A DNA stretch of 64,000 nucleotides, taken from NCBI RefSeq assembly GCF_021261315.1, contig NZ_JAJSAX010000001.1:372001-436000 (forward strand), in the 5' to 3' direction. The number at the start of each line of letters is the position of its first letter. Position 1 is the first letter of the stretch. Of this stretch, positions 51,561 to 59,345 are shown piece after piece. The notes under the pieces were generated by a model, which worked only from the letters and a program-made list of their open reading frames with translations, made no database searches and was not told where the DNA came from. A program made the translations under genes and the position numbers. This stretch comes from Epilithonimonas sp. JDS. GTDB lineage: Bacteria; Bacteroidota; Bacteroidia; Flavobacteriales; Weeksellaceae.

Positions 51561-52112
51561 TTAATAGACTTTGTTTCCGGAAATTGTCAGAATATGTTCG
51601 GTCTTGATGGAGGGACAACACCTGCCATCTTCCTCCGCATATTCCAGTTTTTCAACGTAGATTTTGCCATTACTGATTTTCTTAAAACTAAAAAGATAAT
51701 CCGGCTCAAATCCTCCAATAACCTTCACCCGCTTGCCGTCGTTTTGATACAAAGTCAAACCCTGACCCACGAGCGCATTCCCTCCACCTTTCGGCGAGAG
51801 CGAGAAGTAGATTGCAACATCGTCTATTCCGTCGCCTGTGAAATCTCCTGTCGCCGGTTCCTGAAGATCCAAATTTGCACCGTGCGATTCCAATATTTTT
51901 GGCAGATAAGCGTCAAATTGTGCTGTTGCAAGTTTTACAGCTTCGGCAGTTGAAATCTTTGGCGTCGTAACTTGCGCCGGACTTTTAATATTGGCAGTCA
52001 TTGTATTTTTTTCAGACAGAGTTTCTTTCTGCTTCTTACTTTTCACATCATTACAAGCCGATAGAGAGAAGACAAGAATTGCCAAAGTCATTATACCAGA
52101 TTTTGTTTTCAT
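51561..52112 (-). CDS. Putative lipoprotein of unknown function
   Basis: 183 aa. Lipoprotein signal with an LSAC lipobox (Cys near residue 20), then a polar Lys-rich linker, then a soluble domain. That domain contains GDFTGDGIDDVAIYF (about 89-103), a calcium-loop-like D-x-T-x-D-G-x-D-D pattern seen in FG-GAP/VCBS-type and EF-hand-like repeats. It also has a CC pair in GRCCPSIK near the end. I recognise no named family. It follows the SUKH-like gene by 24 bp on the same strand, so the two probably share a transcript, and it ends at a good terminator. Probably periplasmic or at the inner face of the outer membrane. Confidence 0.75.
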   Translation of the reverse strand: MKTKSGIMTLAILVFSLSACNDVKSKKQKETLSEKNTMTANIKSPAQVTTPKISTAEAVKLATAQFDAYLPKILESHGANLDLQEPATGDFTGDGIDDVAIYFSLSPKGGGNALVGQGLTLYQNDGKRVKVIGGFEPDYLFSFKKISNGKIYVEKLEYAEEDGRCCPSIKTEHILTISGNKVY

Positions 52113-52136
52113 AATATTTGTTTTGGTTAATTTTTA

Positions 52137-52739
52137 TTAATCAATCAGTTCTTCATTAATAAAATCAAATTCGTTACCAATCATCTTTTTCAGATAATCA
52201 TCAAAGCTCTCCGCAATTACTTTGAATTCATCCGGATCGTGCAAAAACCTGAGAATCTGACCAACTTTCCCTTTTTCCGACGGACTGAAATCTATAAACA
52301 GCTGCGAAGTTCCGCCATTGTTCATACAATCTGAGAAGTGAAGCCATTTAACATCCTCCGTTTTATCCGTGATTTTGTCATCAATTTTTACCTCTTCGTA
52401 TTGACGTTCGATGTAATCTAAATAATATTGTGTTGCAATGTTTTGATTAGCCAATATTTCCTGAGATGACAAGAGATAATAAGGATATTCCCAAATGTCA
52501 GATCCTAGGAAATAAAGGGCAATTTCTTCGCCTGCATATTCTCTCCAATATGTGCCGTCTGCATATTCCAGCAGGTTAATAAATGACTCGGGAATTTCAG
52601 GATAAATAATTTTGAGTTGGTCGAGATCAGCTTGCGCCGCACCGTGTTTGACGTTTTCAAAATGTTCCCAAATATCTTTTCCGCCATTATCGGAATAAGC
52701 TTTCCTGAGTCCTGAAATATATTGTTCTGCTAAGTTCAT
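52137..52739 (-). CDS. SMI1/KNR4 (SUKH) family protein
   Basis: 200 aa cytoplasmic protein. The N-terminal half has the SUKH layout: a helix, then G-A-x-x-x-D-L-x-x-L-x-x-x-Y-P-E-I-P (about 33-52), then FINLLEYADGTYW, then a strand with ALYFLGSDIWEY. The central WLHFSDCMNNGGTSQLFIDF is also typical. SUKH proteins are often immunity proteins of polymorphic toxin systems, but others stand alone. No toxin gene is visible nearby, so an immunity role is not supported here. The downstream lipoprotein gene may be co-transcribed. Length fits the family. Confidence 0.75.
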   Translation of the reverse strand: MNLAEQYISGLRKAYSDNGGKDIWEHFENVKHGAAQADLDQLKIIYPEIPESFINLLEYADGTYWREYAGEEIALYFLGSDIWEYPYYLLSSQEILANQNIATQYYLDYIERQYEEVKIDDKITDKTEDVKWLHFSDCMNNGGTSQLFIDFSPSEKGKVGQILRFLHDPDEFKVIAESFDDYLKKMIGNEFDFINEELID

Positions 52740-52887
52740 TTTTGTAATGCTTTGAATTTTTGAATACCAATATCAATCCATTTTCAAATTACAGAAACTA
52801 CATTTTAAAATCACTTTAAAAATATTTGATCTGAAATCTTCTAACCAAATCGCACTAAAACCCTCAAACTCTCCAACTCAAAAACCG

Positions 52888-53667
52888 TCACTTAATCACC
52901 ATCATCTGACTGTGAAGATTCTCAATGTGCAGGATTTTGGAAAACGGACTGCTGATGTTCTTCAATTCTTCTTTTGCGTGGATGTAGGTGTAGCGCGAAG
53001 CAATGTTGTACATATTGGAAACCAGTACCAGCCAGCATTCTTTAGCTTTGGAGTTGTAAAGTTTGTACTTGCTGTTTTTCTTCTCAATCACCTGGCGGAT
53101 CTTTTCGGAATGAAGCTCATCAAACAAAGAAAATCGGTATTCCAAAAACAAAAGAACGCCCTTGTGATGGGGCGTTCTTCTGATATGTTTGACAAATTTT
53201 GTGTTCTTGTTGTTGGTGATCGCAGACGAAATTTCTTTAATCAACTGCTCCGGCTGCTGGTAAAAGTCTTCCTGATGATAATCGATGCTGAGATAATAAA
53301 TTCCGGAAAGGCTTTTATATTCTGACAACAGCGCTTCTACAGTTCGAAAGATATGATTGATGTAGCTTTCCTTTTTCTTGAGCTCAAAATGGTTGATAAT
53401 CTCCGAAACCTCCACACCGATGCTTTTTCCCTGATAATTAATAATGAAATCGGGACTTTCGCCAGTAAGATTTTCGATCTCGATATCAGGATAATGAGCG
53501 AATAAAGTGCTGAGAAGCAGGAGCTCCGTTTTCTTCTGATATTCCTCGCGCTCGTGCAGGTTTGCGCTGCCAATGGAATCATACCATTTCACCAGATTAT
53601 CCGATTTGCAGGTTTTGGAAGCGACGTACACATCCAAATTCTTCTGAAGGTCTTCACAATAGATCAT
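52888..53667 (-). CDS. Hypothetical protein, possible PD-(D/E)xK-like nuclease fold
   Basis: 259 aa, no signal peptide or membrane segment. Residues about 48-90 contain a helix with KKTELLLLSTL, then PDFIINYQGKSIGVEVSEI. This looks like the start of a restriction-endonuclease-like fold: a Glu in the helix, an Asp in P-D-F, then a strand with V-E-V. The usual lysine of the E-x-K element is replaced by Ser (E-V-S), so either it is catalytically altered or the match is spurious. The rest is charged and helical. No methylase or transposase is near. Neighbours give little help. Function uncertain. Confidence 0.5.
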   Translation of the reverse strand: MIYCEDLQKNLDVYVASKTCKSDNLVKWYDSIGSANLHEREEYQKKTELLLLSTLFAHYPDIEIENLTGESPDFIINYQGKSIGVEVSEIINHFELKKKESYINHIFRTVEALLSEYKSLSGIYYLSIDYHQEDFYQQPEQLIKEISSAITNNKNTKFVKHIRRTPHHKGVLLFLEYRFSLFDELHSEKIRQVIEKKNSKYKLYNSKAKECWLVLVSNMYNIASRYTYIHAKEELKNISSPFSKILHIENLHSQMMVIK

Positions 53668-53764
53668 CTTGAATTTATTAGAAATTAAACCTGTTTAAAT
53701 TTAATAAATAATTGATTACAAAATACTTATATGAATTAAAATTAACAAATAAGAAGATATAACA

Positions 53765-53848
53765 ATGTCAAAACATCAAACTAAAATGAATAATAAGCAC
53801 ACAGCAAAGCTTCACAAACAAGCAATGGCAAACGCAAAGGCAAATTAA
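53765..53848 (+). CDS. Candidate 27-residue basic microprotein
   Basis: A short frame beginning ATG TCA AAA CAT and ending TAA encodes 27 aa rich in Lys, His, Asn and Ala (MSKHQTKMNNKHTAKLHKQA, then MANAKAN). Composition is strongly basic and amphipathic-like, unlike random translation of the AT-rich flanks. An AAGAAG purine stretch lies about 8 bases upstream. It sits alone between a minus-strand gene and the phosphorylase promoter. No family is recognised; conservation in relatives would decide whether it is real. Confidence 0.45.
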   Translation: MSKHQTKMNNKHTAKLHKQAMANAKAN

Positions 53849-53904
53849 TTGTTTTTATTTTTAACATTATAAGATTCTAAATGACCGTACAAAAAACTAA
53901 TTGT

Positions 53905-53912
53905 TATATTTG
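53905..53912 (+). promoter_or_regulatory. -7 promoter box that fixes the phosphorylase start
   Basis: TATATTTG matches TAnnTTTG, 38 bp upstream of the ATG at 53950. Transcription from it would start after the in-frame ATG at 53881, so the longer frame cannot be translated from this promoter. This supports 53950 as the true start. Confidence 0.6.
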
Positions 53913-53949
53913 CAGGCATATAGATAAGACCTTAAAAATTATAACAATA

Positions 53950-55602
53950 ATGGATTTTAAAAACTTCAAGATGCCTTACAGCATCAATCCAGATTACACC
54001 AAGAAAACAGCTTATTTCTCCATGGAATTCGCGATCGATCAGTCTCTGAAAATATACAGTGGTGGTCTGGGATTTCTTGCAGGTTCGCATATGAAAAGTG
54101 CTTACAATTTGAAACAGGATTTCGTGGGAATCGGGATTTTGTGGAAATATGGTTATTACGACCAAAGCAGAAATATGGATCAAACCCTGAATCCAATCTG
54201 GACCAAAAAAATGTACAGCTTTTTGGAAGATACGGGCATCAAATTTCAAATTGAGATTCACAACGCTCCGGTTTGGGTAAAAGTTTGGTATCTGGCTCCA
54301 GAGACTTTCAAAACCTGTCCAATGTTCTTCCTGAGCACAGACGTTCCTGAGAATGATCATTTATCAAAAACAATCTGCCATAAACTCTACGACGCCAACG
54401 AATCTACCAAAGTTGCCCAATACATTCTTCTAGGAAAAGGTGGTGCAAAACTTTTGGACGTGATGAATTTCGAGAGAGATGTTTATCATTTGAATGAAGC
54501 GCACGGATTGCCTGCAGCGTTTTATTTATTAAGAAAATACGGCGGCGATCTTAACAAAGTGAAAGAAAAATTAGTTTTCACAACTCACACACCAGAAGAA
54601 GCCGGAAACGAAAAACACAACATCTACCTTTGCCACGATATGTCCTACTTCTGCGGACTGACGATAGATGAAGTAAAGAAAATCGAGGGTGTGGAAGACG
54701 ACAAATTCAACCACTCGCTTTGCGCTTTGAGAATGGCGAGAGTTGCAAACGGTGTGTCACAGCTTCACGGTGTGGTTTCCAGAGAAATGTGGAACAAATA
54801 TCCGGGCATCTGCGAAATAAAATCGATTACAAATGCTCAGGAATTCAAATATTGGGCAGACAAAGCGCTTTATCAATACAAAGAGGAAGGCGATAATGAG
54901 GAATTTGACATCAGAAAGGCATATCTAAAAAAGAGAGCATTCAGAATTGTTGCAGACCAGACCGGAAACATGTTTGACCCAAAAGTTTTAACCATTGTCT
55001 GGGCAAGACGTTTTGCAGGATACAAAAGAGCAGATCTACTTTTAGCAGACAAAGAGCGTTTCAGAAAAATGCTTTCCAACAAAGAACATCCGGTGCAGAT
55101 CATTTGGGCAGGAAAACCTTACCCGATGGATTATGGCTCGATCTCGACTTTCAACAACCTGGTTGAGGAAAGCAAAAATCATAAAAATATGGCAGTTCTT
55201 ACCGGCTACGAATTGTCTTTAAGTAAATCCTTGAAACAAGGTTCCGACATTTGGTTGAACAATCCAAGAGTTCCAAGAGAAGCATCCGGAACCAGTGGGA
55301 TGACCGCTTCTATGAACGGATCTGTCAACCTTTCGACTGACGATGGCTGGATCCCGGAATTTGCTAAACACGGCGAAAACTCCTTCGTAGTTCCAAAAGC
55401 AGATTACGAGAATTGGCCAACAATCGAGCAAGATAGTTTTGACCTTAATAATCTTTATGATGTTTTGGAAAACGAAATCATTCCGGCTTATTACGAGAAA
55501 CCAGATCAATGGAGAAAAATCGTTTTCACCTCAATGGATGACGTGAAAACGCAATTCAACAGTGATAGAATGGCAGACGAATATTACAAATTGATGTATT
55601 AA
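53950..55602 (+). CDS. Alpha-glucan phosphorylase homologue lacking the PLP lysine
   Basis: 550 aa from the ATG at 53950 (MDFKNFKMPYSINPDY). It resembles the short alpha-glucan phosphorylase type (GT35): AYFSMEFAIDQSLKIYSGGLG near the start, GIGILWKYGYYDQ, HLNEAHG with the conserved His, FTTHTPEEAGNE, and WARRFAGYKRADLLL in the phosphate/PLP region. The segment EASGTSGMTASMNG corresponds to the PLP site, where GT35 enzymes have S-G-x-S-x-M-K or G-M-K; here Lys is replaced by Thr452 (codon ACC at 55303-55305). Without a Schiff-base lysine, normal phosphorolysis is doubtful. It could be a divergent glycogen-binding or transferase enzyme. A good terminator follows. Confidence 0.85.
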   Translation: MDFKNFKMPYSINPDYTKKTAYFSMEFAIDQSLKIYSGGLGFLAGSHMKSAYNLKQDFVGIGILWKYGYYDQSRNMDQTLNPIWTKKMYSFLEDTGIKFQIEIHNAPVWVKVWYLAPETFKTCPMFFLSTDVPENDHLSKTICHKLYDANESTKVAQYILLGKGGAKLLDVMNFERDVYHLNEAHGLPAAFYLLRKYGGDLNKVKEKLVFTTHTPEEAGNEKHNIYLCHDMSYFCGLTIDEVKKIEGVEDDKFNHSLCALRMARVANGVSQLHGVVSREMWNKYPGICEIKSITNAQEFKYWADKALYQYKEEGDNEEFDIRKAYLKKRAFRIVADQTGNMFDPKVLTIVWARRFAGYKRADLLLADKERFRKMLSNKEHPVQIIWAGKPYPMDYGSISTFNNLVEESKNHKNMAVLTGYELSLSKSLKQGSDIWLNNPRVPREASGTSGMTASMNGSVNLSTDDGWIPEFAKHGENSFVVPKADYENWPTIEQDSFDLNNLYDVLENEIIPAYYEKPDQWRKIVFTSMDDVKTQFNSDRMADEYYKLMY

Positions 55603-55645
55603 TTATTAATGGTAAATTATTAATTATATAAATCTTATAATTTCT

Positions 55646-55682
55646 AATCCCTTCAGAATTTAAAACTCTGAGGGGATTTTTG
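55646..55682 (+). terminator. Intrinsic terminator after the phosphorylase homologue
   Basis: 12-bp stem (arms 55646-55657 and 55667-55678, one G-U pair) with a 9-nt loop and five T. It lies about 45 bp after the stop. Confidence 0.9.
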
Positions 55683-55724
55683 TTTGAATTAAATTCTTAA
55701 TTTTAAGTTTCAAAAACACAAACA

Positions 55725-56381
55725 ATGATTTTCGATTTTCTCTTCCCAAACCGCTGTCTGGATTGCAATCAGTTGATTGACAAAAGTGAAATCGTCTGTG
55801 AGATTTGTAAAGACAAAATTCATTTTTCCCATCATCAATTCTCAGAAAACAATGGTTTGAAGGAAAAGGCTTCTCTCCTATTTCCGGTTGAAAATGCATT
55901 TTCATTAATGCTTTATGAAAAGGAAAGTCTGGCGCAGAAAATCATTCAACAATTGAAATACAACCATCGAGAAAAGATCGGGAAGAACCTCGCAGAATGG
56001 ACCATAGAGAAATTAAACTTCGAAGACAAAAAGCCAGACCTCATCGCCACCGTTCCACTCCATCCCAAAAAGCTGAAACAAAGAGGCTACAATCAACTTC
56101 ATATTTTCGCAAATGAGTTGTCAAAGCATTTTCAGATTCCAATCAGCCATTCTCTTCTTCAAAGAACAAAACATTCCAAGGCACAAGCGAAGAAAGACCA
56201 ATTCGAACGTCTGAAAACAAAAAATGCCTACCAACTGACCGAGAAGATCTGTGATAAGCATCTATTATTGATTGATGACGTTTACACCACCGGAAACACA
56301 AGTTCAAATATTGCTTGGGAAATCCTACACAATTCCGAAAATGTAAAAATTAGCTTGCTGGTAATGGCAATGGACGTGTAA
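55725..56381 (+). CDS. comF: ComF family phosphoribosyltransferase-like protein
   Basis: 218 aa. It begins with a zinc-ribbon-like set of cysteines (FPNRCLDC and VCEICKDK, residues 5-35) and ends with the PRPP-binding loop LLIDDVYTTGNT (about 186-197). This is the standard ComFC/GntX architecture. In competent bacteria ComF proteins act in the cytoplasm in DNA uptake, but the exact reaction is not established. The gene follows the phosphorylase terminator by about 40 bp and converges on upp. Full length, with a start at the only reasonable ATG. Confidence 0.9.
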   Translation: MIFDFLFPNRCLDCNQLIDKSEIVCEICKDKIHFSHHQFSENNGLKEKASLLFPVENAFSLMLYEKESLAQKIIQQLKYNHREKIGKNLAEWTIEKLNFEDKKPDLIATVPLHPKKLKQRGYNQLHIFANELSKHFQIPISHSLLQRTKHSKAQAKKDQFERLKTKNAYQLTEKICDKHLLLIDDVYTTGNTSSNIAWEILHNSENVKISLLVMAMDV

Positions 56382-56403
56382 TAATAAGTGATGAATGACA
56401 ATT

Positions 56404-56438
56404 GATAAATGATGAATGGCAATCGATTATCATTTATC
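56404..56438. repeat. Inverted repeat between convergent comF and upp
   Basis: Perfect 10-bp arms (56404-56413 and 56429-56438) within a stretch of repeated TGATAAATGAT-like words spanning about 56386-56455. It could act as a bidirectional, T-poor transcription barrier between the convergent genes. Confidence 0.5.
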
Positions 56439-56457
56439 GATTATCATTTATAATGAT

Positions 56458-57108
56458 CTATCTCTGAAGTTTCTCGCCGTAACTCAAATCCCCCGCGTCG
56501 CCCAAACCTGGTGTGATGTAACCTTTTGGAGTTAAACTTTCGTCCAAAGCGCCAATCCAGATATTTGCATCAGGATAAGCTTTTTGAATGGTTTCTACAC
56601 CTTGTCGGCTTGCAATCGCTGCAACGATATGAATGGACGTAGGTTTTCCGTTGGTCAAAAGATCTTTAATAGCTTCGATAAGCGATGCGCCGGTTGCTAA
56701 CATTGGATCAGCAACTATTAAGGGACGATTATCTAGGTTCGGGCAAGTCAAATAATCCTGTTTAATGGAAAAATAATCATTCACGTCGTGTTTTCTGTAA
56801 GCGGCTACGAAACCGCAATCTGCTTTATCAAAATAGTTAAGAATCCCTTGAAATAATGGAACGCCAGCTCTAAGAATCGTAGTGATCACAGGTTGTGTTT
56901 CGATTTCTTTTACGGCGATCTTTTCCAGTGGCGTTGTGATTTCGATGTCGATGAAATTCAAAGTTTTGCTGATCTCGAAGGCGGCAATTTCGCCGATGCG
57001 TTCCATATTTCTACGGAATTTTAAGCGGTCATTTTGTACCTCAACATTTCGAAGGTCATTGATCCAGGAGTTCACCAATGAGAATTCTTCTGATAAAACT
57101 TTTAGCAT
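56458..57108 (-). CDS. upp: Uracil phosphoribosyltransferase
   Basis: 216 aa cytoplasmic salvage enzyme that converts uracil and PRPP to UMP. Diagnostic segments are TTILRAGVPLFQGIL (about 77-91), the PRPP loop LIVADPMLATGASLIEAI (about 130-147), and the uracil-binding GYITPGLGDAGDLSYGE at the C-terminus. Length agrees with bacterial Upp (about 208-217 aa). The gene is convergent with comF and is followed only by a short inverted repeat. Upstream is the repeat-rich intergenic region before der. Confidence 0.96.
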   Translation of the reverse strand: MLKVLSEEFSLVNSWINDLRNVEVQNDRLKFRRNMERIGEIAAFEISKTLNFIDIEITTPLEKIAVKEIETQPVITTILRAGVPLFQGILNYFDKADCGFVAAYRKHDVNDYFSIKQDYLTCPNLDNRPLIVADPMLATGASLIEAIKDLLTNGKPTSIHIVAAIASRQGVETIQKAYPDANIWIGALDESLTPKGYITPGLGDAGDLSYGEKLQR

Positions 57109-57215
57109 TTCGTTTATTTTGTGGGTAAATATCGTAAAAATTTGGAAATTGTCTGGATTTGGTTCAAATTTATTTTTGATGAAATTCGTTATTTAATGAT
57201 ATTTTGATGGTTATA

Positions 57216-57494
57216 GGTCGCTCCTCTGGAGCTTTTGCTAATGTTGATTTTTTTCCTACCAACAGGTTGCTCCTCTGGAGCTATGACAATCATTCAATTT
57301 CTTTTCTACCAGCAGTTCGCCACGCTGTGGCTTCTTTATAAAACTCAATTTGGTGATTTTGCTAAGATCAGACTTTCTTATCATTATTTTGTCATTCCGT
57401 AGGAATCTAAACTCTATGGATTTCTTGGAATGACATTATTGCATTGGTTTTCATATCATATTATCTCATTGTAACAGGTCGCTCCTCTGGAGCT
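57216..57494. repeat. Interspersed short hairpin-repeat modules (GCTCC-TCT-GGAGC type)
   Basis: Three copies of a G-G-T-Y-GCTCCTCTGGAGCT word lie at 57216-57233, 57265-57282 and 57477-57494. Each forms a 5-bp hairpin with a TCT loop and is preceded by CAACAG or a variant. Related modules at 57319-57331 (GCCAC-GCT-GTGGC) and 57534-57544 (TCGC-TCC-GCGA) keep the flank and the palindrome but change the stem sequence. They resemble REP-like palindromic elements. No gene is evident in this part. Confidence 0.65.
57391..57434. repeat. Short imperfect inverted repeat element (GTCATTCC ... GGAATGAC)
   Basis: A 44-bp element with perfect 8-bp terminal inverted repeats (57391-57398 and 57427-57434) and a partly complementary interior. 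It lies among the hairpin modules between upp and der. It resembles a miniature repetitive element; no transposase is nearby. Confidence 0.5.
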
Positions 57495-57599
57495 TTGCCA
57501 ACGCTCGTGATTTGTTTCCCTACCAACAGATCATCGCTCCGCGACTTTTTCTGATATAACTTTGCTTTTAAGCATTTTGAAAACTTGAAAGATGGTTGA

Positions 57600-57740
57600 A
57601 AGCTTCAACATAGCCCCGATAGGAGCGGCATCCTTTTTCTTTTTTGGTATTGAAACTTCGATTTGGATTGCAAATGTGGTGAAAAAAGAAAAAGATATAG
57701 CGGATAGCGGGTTGGACTGGTGAAAAGAAATAGACACGTG
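57600..57740. repeat. Possible dispersed Flavobacteriia intergenic element
   Basis: Segment with AGCCCCGATAGGAGCGGCAT near one end and TATAGCGGATAGCGGG near the other, read through by short minus-strand frames that look non-genic. The wording resembles a dispersed intergenic repeat I associate with Flavobacteriia genomes, from memory only. It is not supported as a coding gene. Confidence 0.35.
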
Positions 57741-57746
57741 ATGCTC

Positions 57747-57790
57747 CTAAAAATAAAAACCCTCTCGAAGTTTGAACTAAGAAAGGGTTT
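57747..57790 (-). terminator. Intrinsic terminator after der
   Basis: 10-bp stem (arms 57757-57766 and 57781-57790, one G-U pair) with a T-rich tail on the minus strand, starting 6 bp after the der stop. Confidence 0.85.
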
Positions 57791-57796
57791 GGATTT

Positions 57797-59107
57797 TTAT
57801 TTTTGTCTGAAGTAGATCTCGATCGGCACTCCGGTGAAACCAAAATTCTTACGAAGTTGATTTTCGGTGAATCGCTTGTACGGCTCCTTCACATATTGCG
57901 GAAGGTTGCAGAAGAATACGAACTGTGGCGATGGCGTTGGCAACTGCACACAATATTTGATCTTGATGTATTTTCCTTTGTTGGATGGCGGTGGCATTGC
58001 TTCAAAGATCGGCAACATCACTTCATTCAGTTTGGACGTTTTGATCTTTTTCTTACGGTCTTCGTAAACGACCATTGCCATTTCTACGGCTTTCAGGATC
58101 CTTTGTTTCGTCAAAGCTGAAACGAAAAGGATTGGAATATCATTGAACTGACCGATCTTGTCTCTGATGGATTGTTCGAAATCACGGATCGTATTCGTGT
58201 GTTTGTCCTCGATGAGATCCCATTTGTTTACAAGGATCACGATTCCTTTTCTGTTTTTCTGAGCCAATCCGAAGATGTTCATATCCTGAGATTCCCAACC
58301 TTGTGTGGCATCTACCATCAAGATCACAACATCGGAATATTCGATGGAGCGGATTGATCTCATTACGGAATAGAATTCCAGATCCTCGGAAACCTTCGCT
58401 TTACGACGCATTCCTGCAGTGTCTACCAGCACAAACTCGTGTCCGAATTTGTTGTACAAAGTCTGGATACTGTCTCTTGTAGTTCCGGCAACATCGGTTA
58501 CGATATTTCTTTCCACATCAAGGAGCGCGTTCGTCATTGTAGATTTTCCTACGTTTGGACGACCTGCGATGGTGATCTTTGGCAAGCCTTCGAATGGATC
58601 TTTGTAATCTGTAGTCGGGAAATCTCTCACAACAGCATCTAGCAATTCTCCAGTTCCAGAGCCTGTTGCGGAAGACAATGTGAAATATTTTTCAACGCCC
58701 AATTGGTAAAACTCGGTTGCAGGAAGTTCTTCTTTGGAAGAATCCACTTTGTTGACTACCAAATATAAAGGCTTGTTTGATTTTCTTAATAATTCGAAGA
58801 TCTCCTGATCGGTGTCTGTAAGTCCATCGTCCACGCTTACCATAAAGATGATAGAAGTTGCTTCGTCCACAGCCAATTGAACTTGCTTGCGGATCTCCAC
58901 TTCGAAAACGTCGTCTGTTCCTACGTCGTAACCACCTGTGTCGATCACGGTAAAATCAACGCCGTTCCAGTCAGATTTTCCATAATGACGGTCTCTGGTA
59001 ACGCCGGCAGTGGAATCTACGATGGCTTCTCTTCTTTCTAATAATCGATTAAATAATGTGGATTTTCCTACGTTGGGGCGCCCAACGATTGCGACAATAT
59101 TTGACAT
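57797..59107 (-). CDS. der: Ribosome biogenesis GTPase Der (EngA)
   Basis: 436 aa with two tandem GTPase domains and a C-terminal KH-like domain, the Der architecture. First domain: GRPNVGKSTLFNRL (residue 7 onward), DTGGYD and NKVD. Second domain: GRPNVGKSTMTNALL (about 182), DTAGMRRKAKV and NKWD. The KH-like tail ends with YCVQLPTPSPQFVFF and FGFTGVPIEIYF. Der acts in 50S subunit maturation and is generally essential. It has a terminator directly after it and a -7 box about 150 bp upstream, so it is a single-gene unit. Confidence 0.97.
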   Translation of the reverse strand: MSNIVAIVGRPNVGKSTLFNRLLERREAIVDSTAGVTRDRHYGKSDWNGVDFTVIDTGGYDVGTDDVFEVEIRKQVQLAVDEATSIIFMVSVDDGLTDTDQEIFELLRKSNKPLYLVVNKVDSSKEELPATEFYQLGVEKYFTLSSATGSGTGELLDAVVRDFPTTDYKDPFEGLPKITIAGRPNVGKSTMTNALLDVERNIVTDVAGTTRDSIQTLYNKFGHEFVLVDTAGMRRKAKVSEDLEFYSVMRSIRSIEYSDVVILMVDATQGWESQDMNIFGLAQKNRKGIVILVNKWDLIEDKHTNTIRDFEQSIRDKIGQFNDIPILFVSALTKQRILKAVEMAMVVYEDRKKKIKTSKLNEVMLPIFEAMPPPSNKGKYIKIKYCVQLPTPSPQFVFFCNLPQYVKEPYKRFTENQLRKNFGFTGVPIEIYFRQK

Positions 59108-59232
59108 AAATTTGTTTCTTTTCTTTAAAAATTAAGAGATAAAGAATTTTGAGATTTAGAAACTATTGTAGTATTACAAATTGCTTAATCTCTCAATCTC
59201 CGAATTTTTAAATTCTAGTTAAGAATGGGTTA

Positions 59233-59268
59233 CTTCGACTTTCGAAGCCCAAAATTTTTGCAAATGTA
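59233..59268 (-). promoter_or_regulatory. Promoter box and leader hairpin upstream of der
   Basis: Minus-strand TACATTTG (59261-59268) matches TAnnTTTG. Just downstream lies a hairpin with perfect CTTCGA/TCGAAG arms (59233-59238 and 59242-59247). The predicted leader of der is about 150 nt. The -33 element is not clear. Confidence 0.5.
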
Positions 59269-59345
59269 CTGATTTTATTTGGGATAGGATTTTTGAGTTA
59301 AATGTTTTGGACGAGAATTTGTTATATCTCTTTTAAAATCAAACT

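Noticed and set aside
53881-53949. N-terminal extension of the phosphorylase homologue from the ATG at 53881
   Set aside because: A -7 promoter box lies within this stretch, and the family-like sequence begins at the ATG at 53950.
57568-57843. Short minus-strand frames between upp and der as real genes
   Set aside because: They overlap each other and the der terminator, read through repeat sequence and show no conserved domain.
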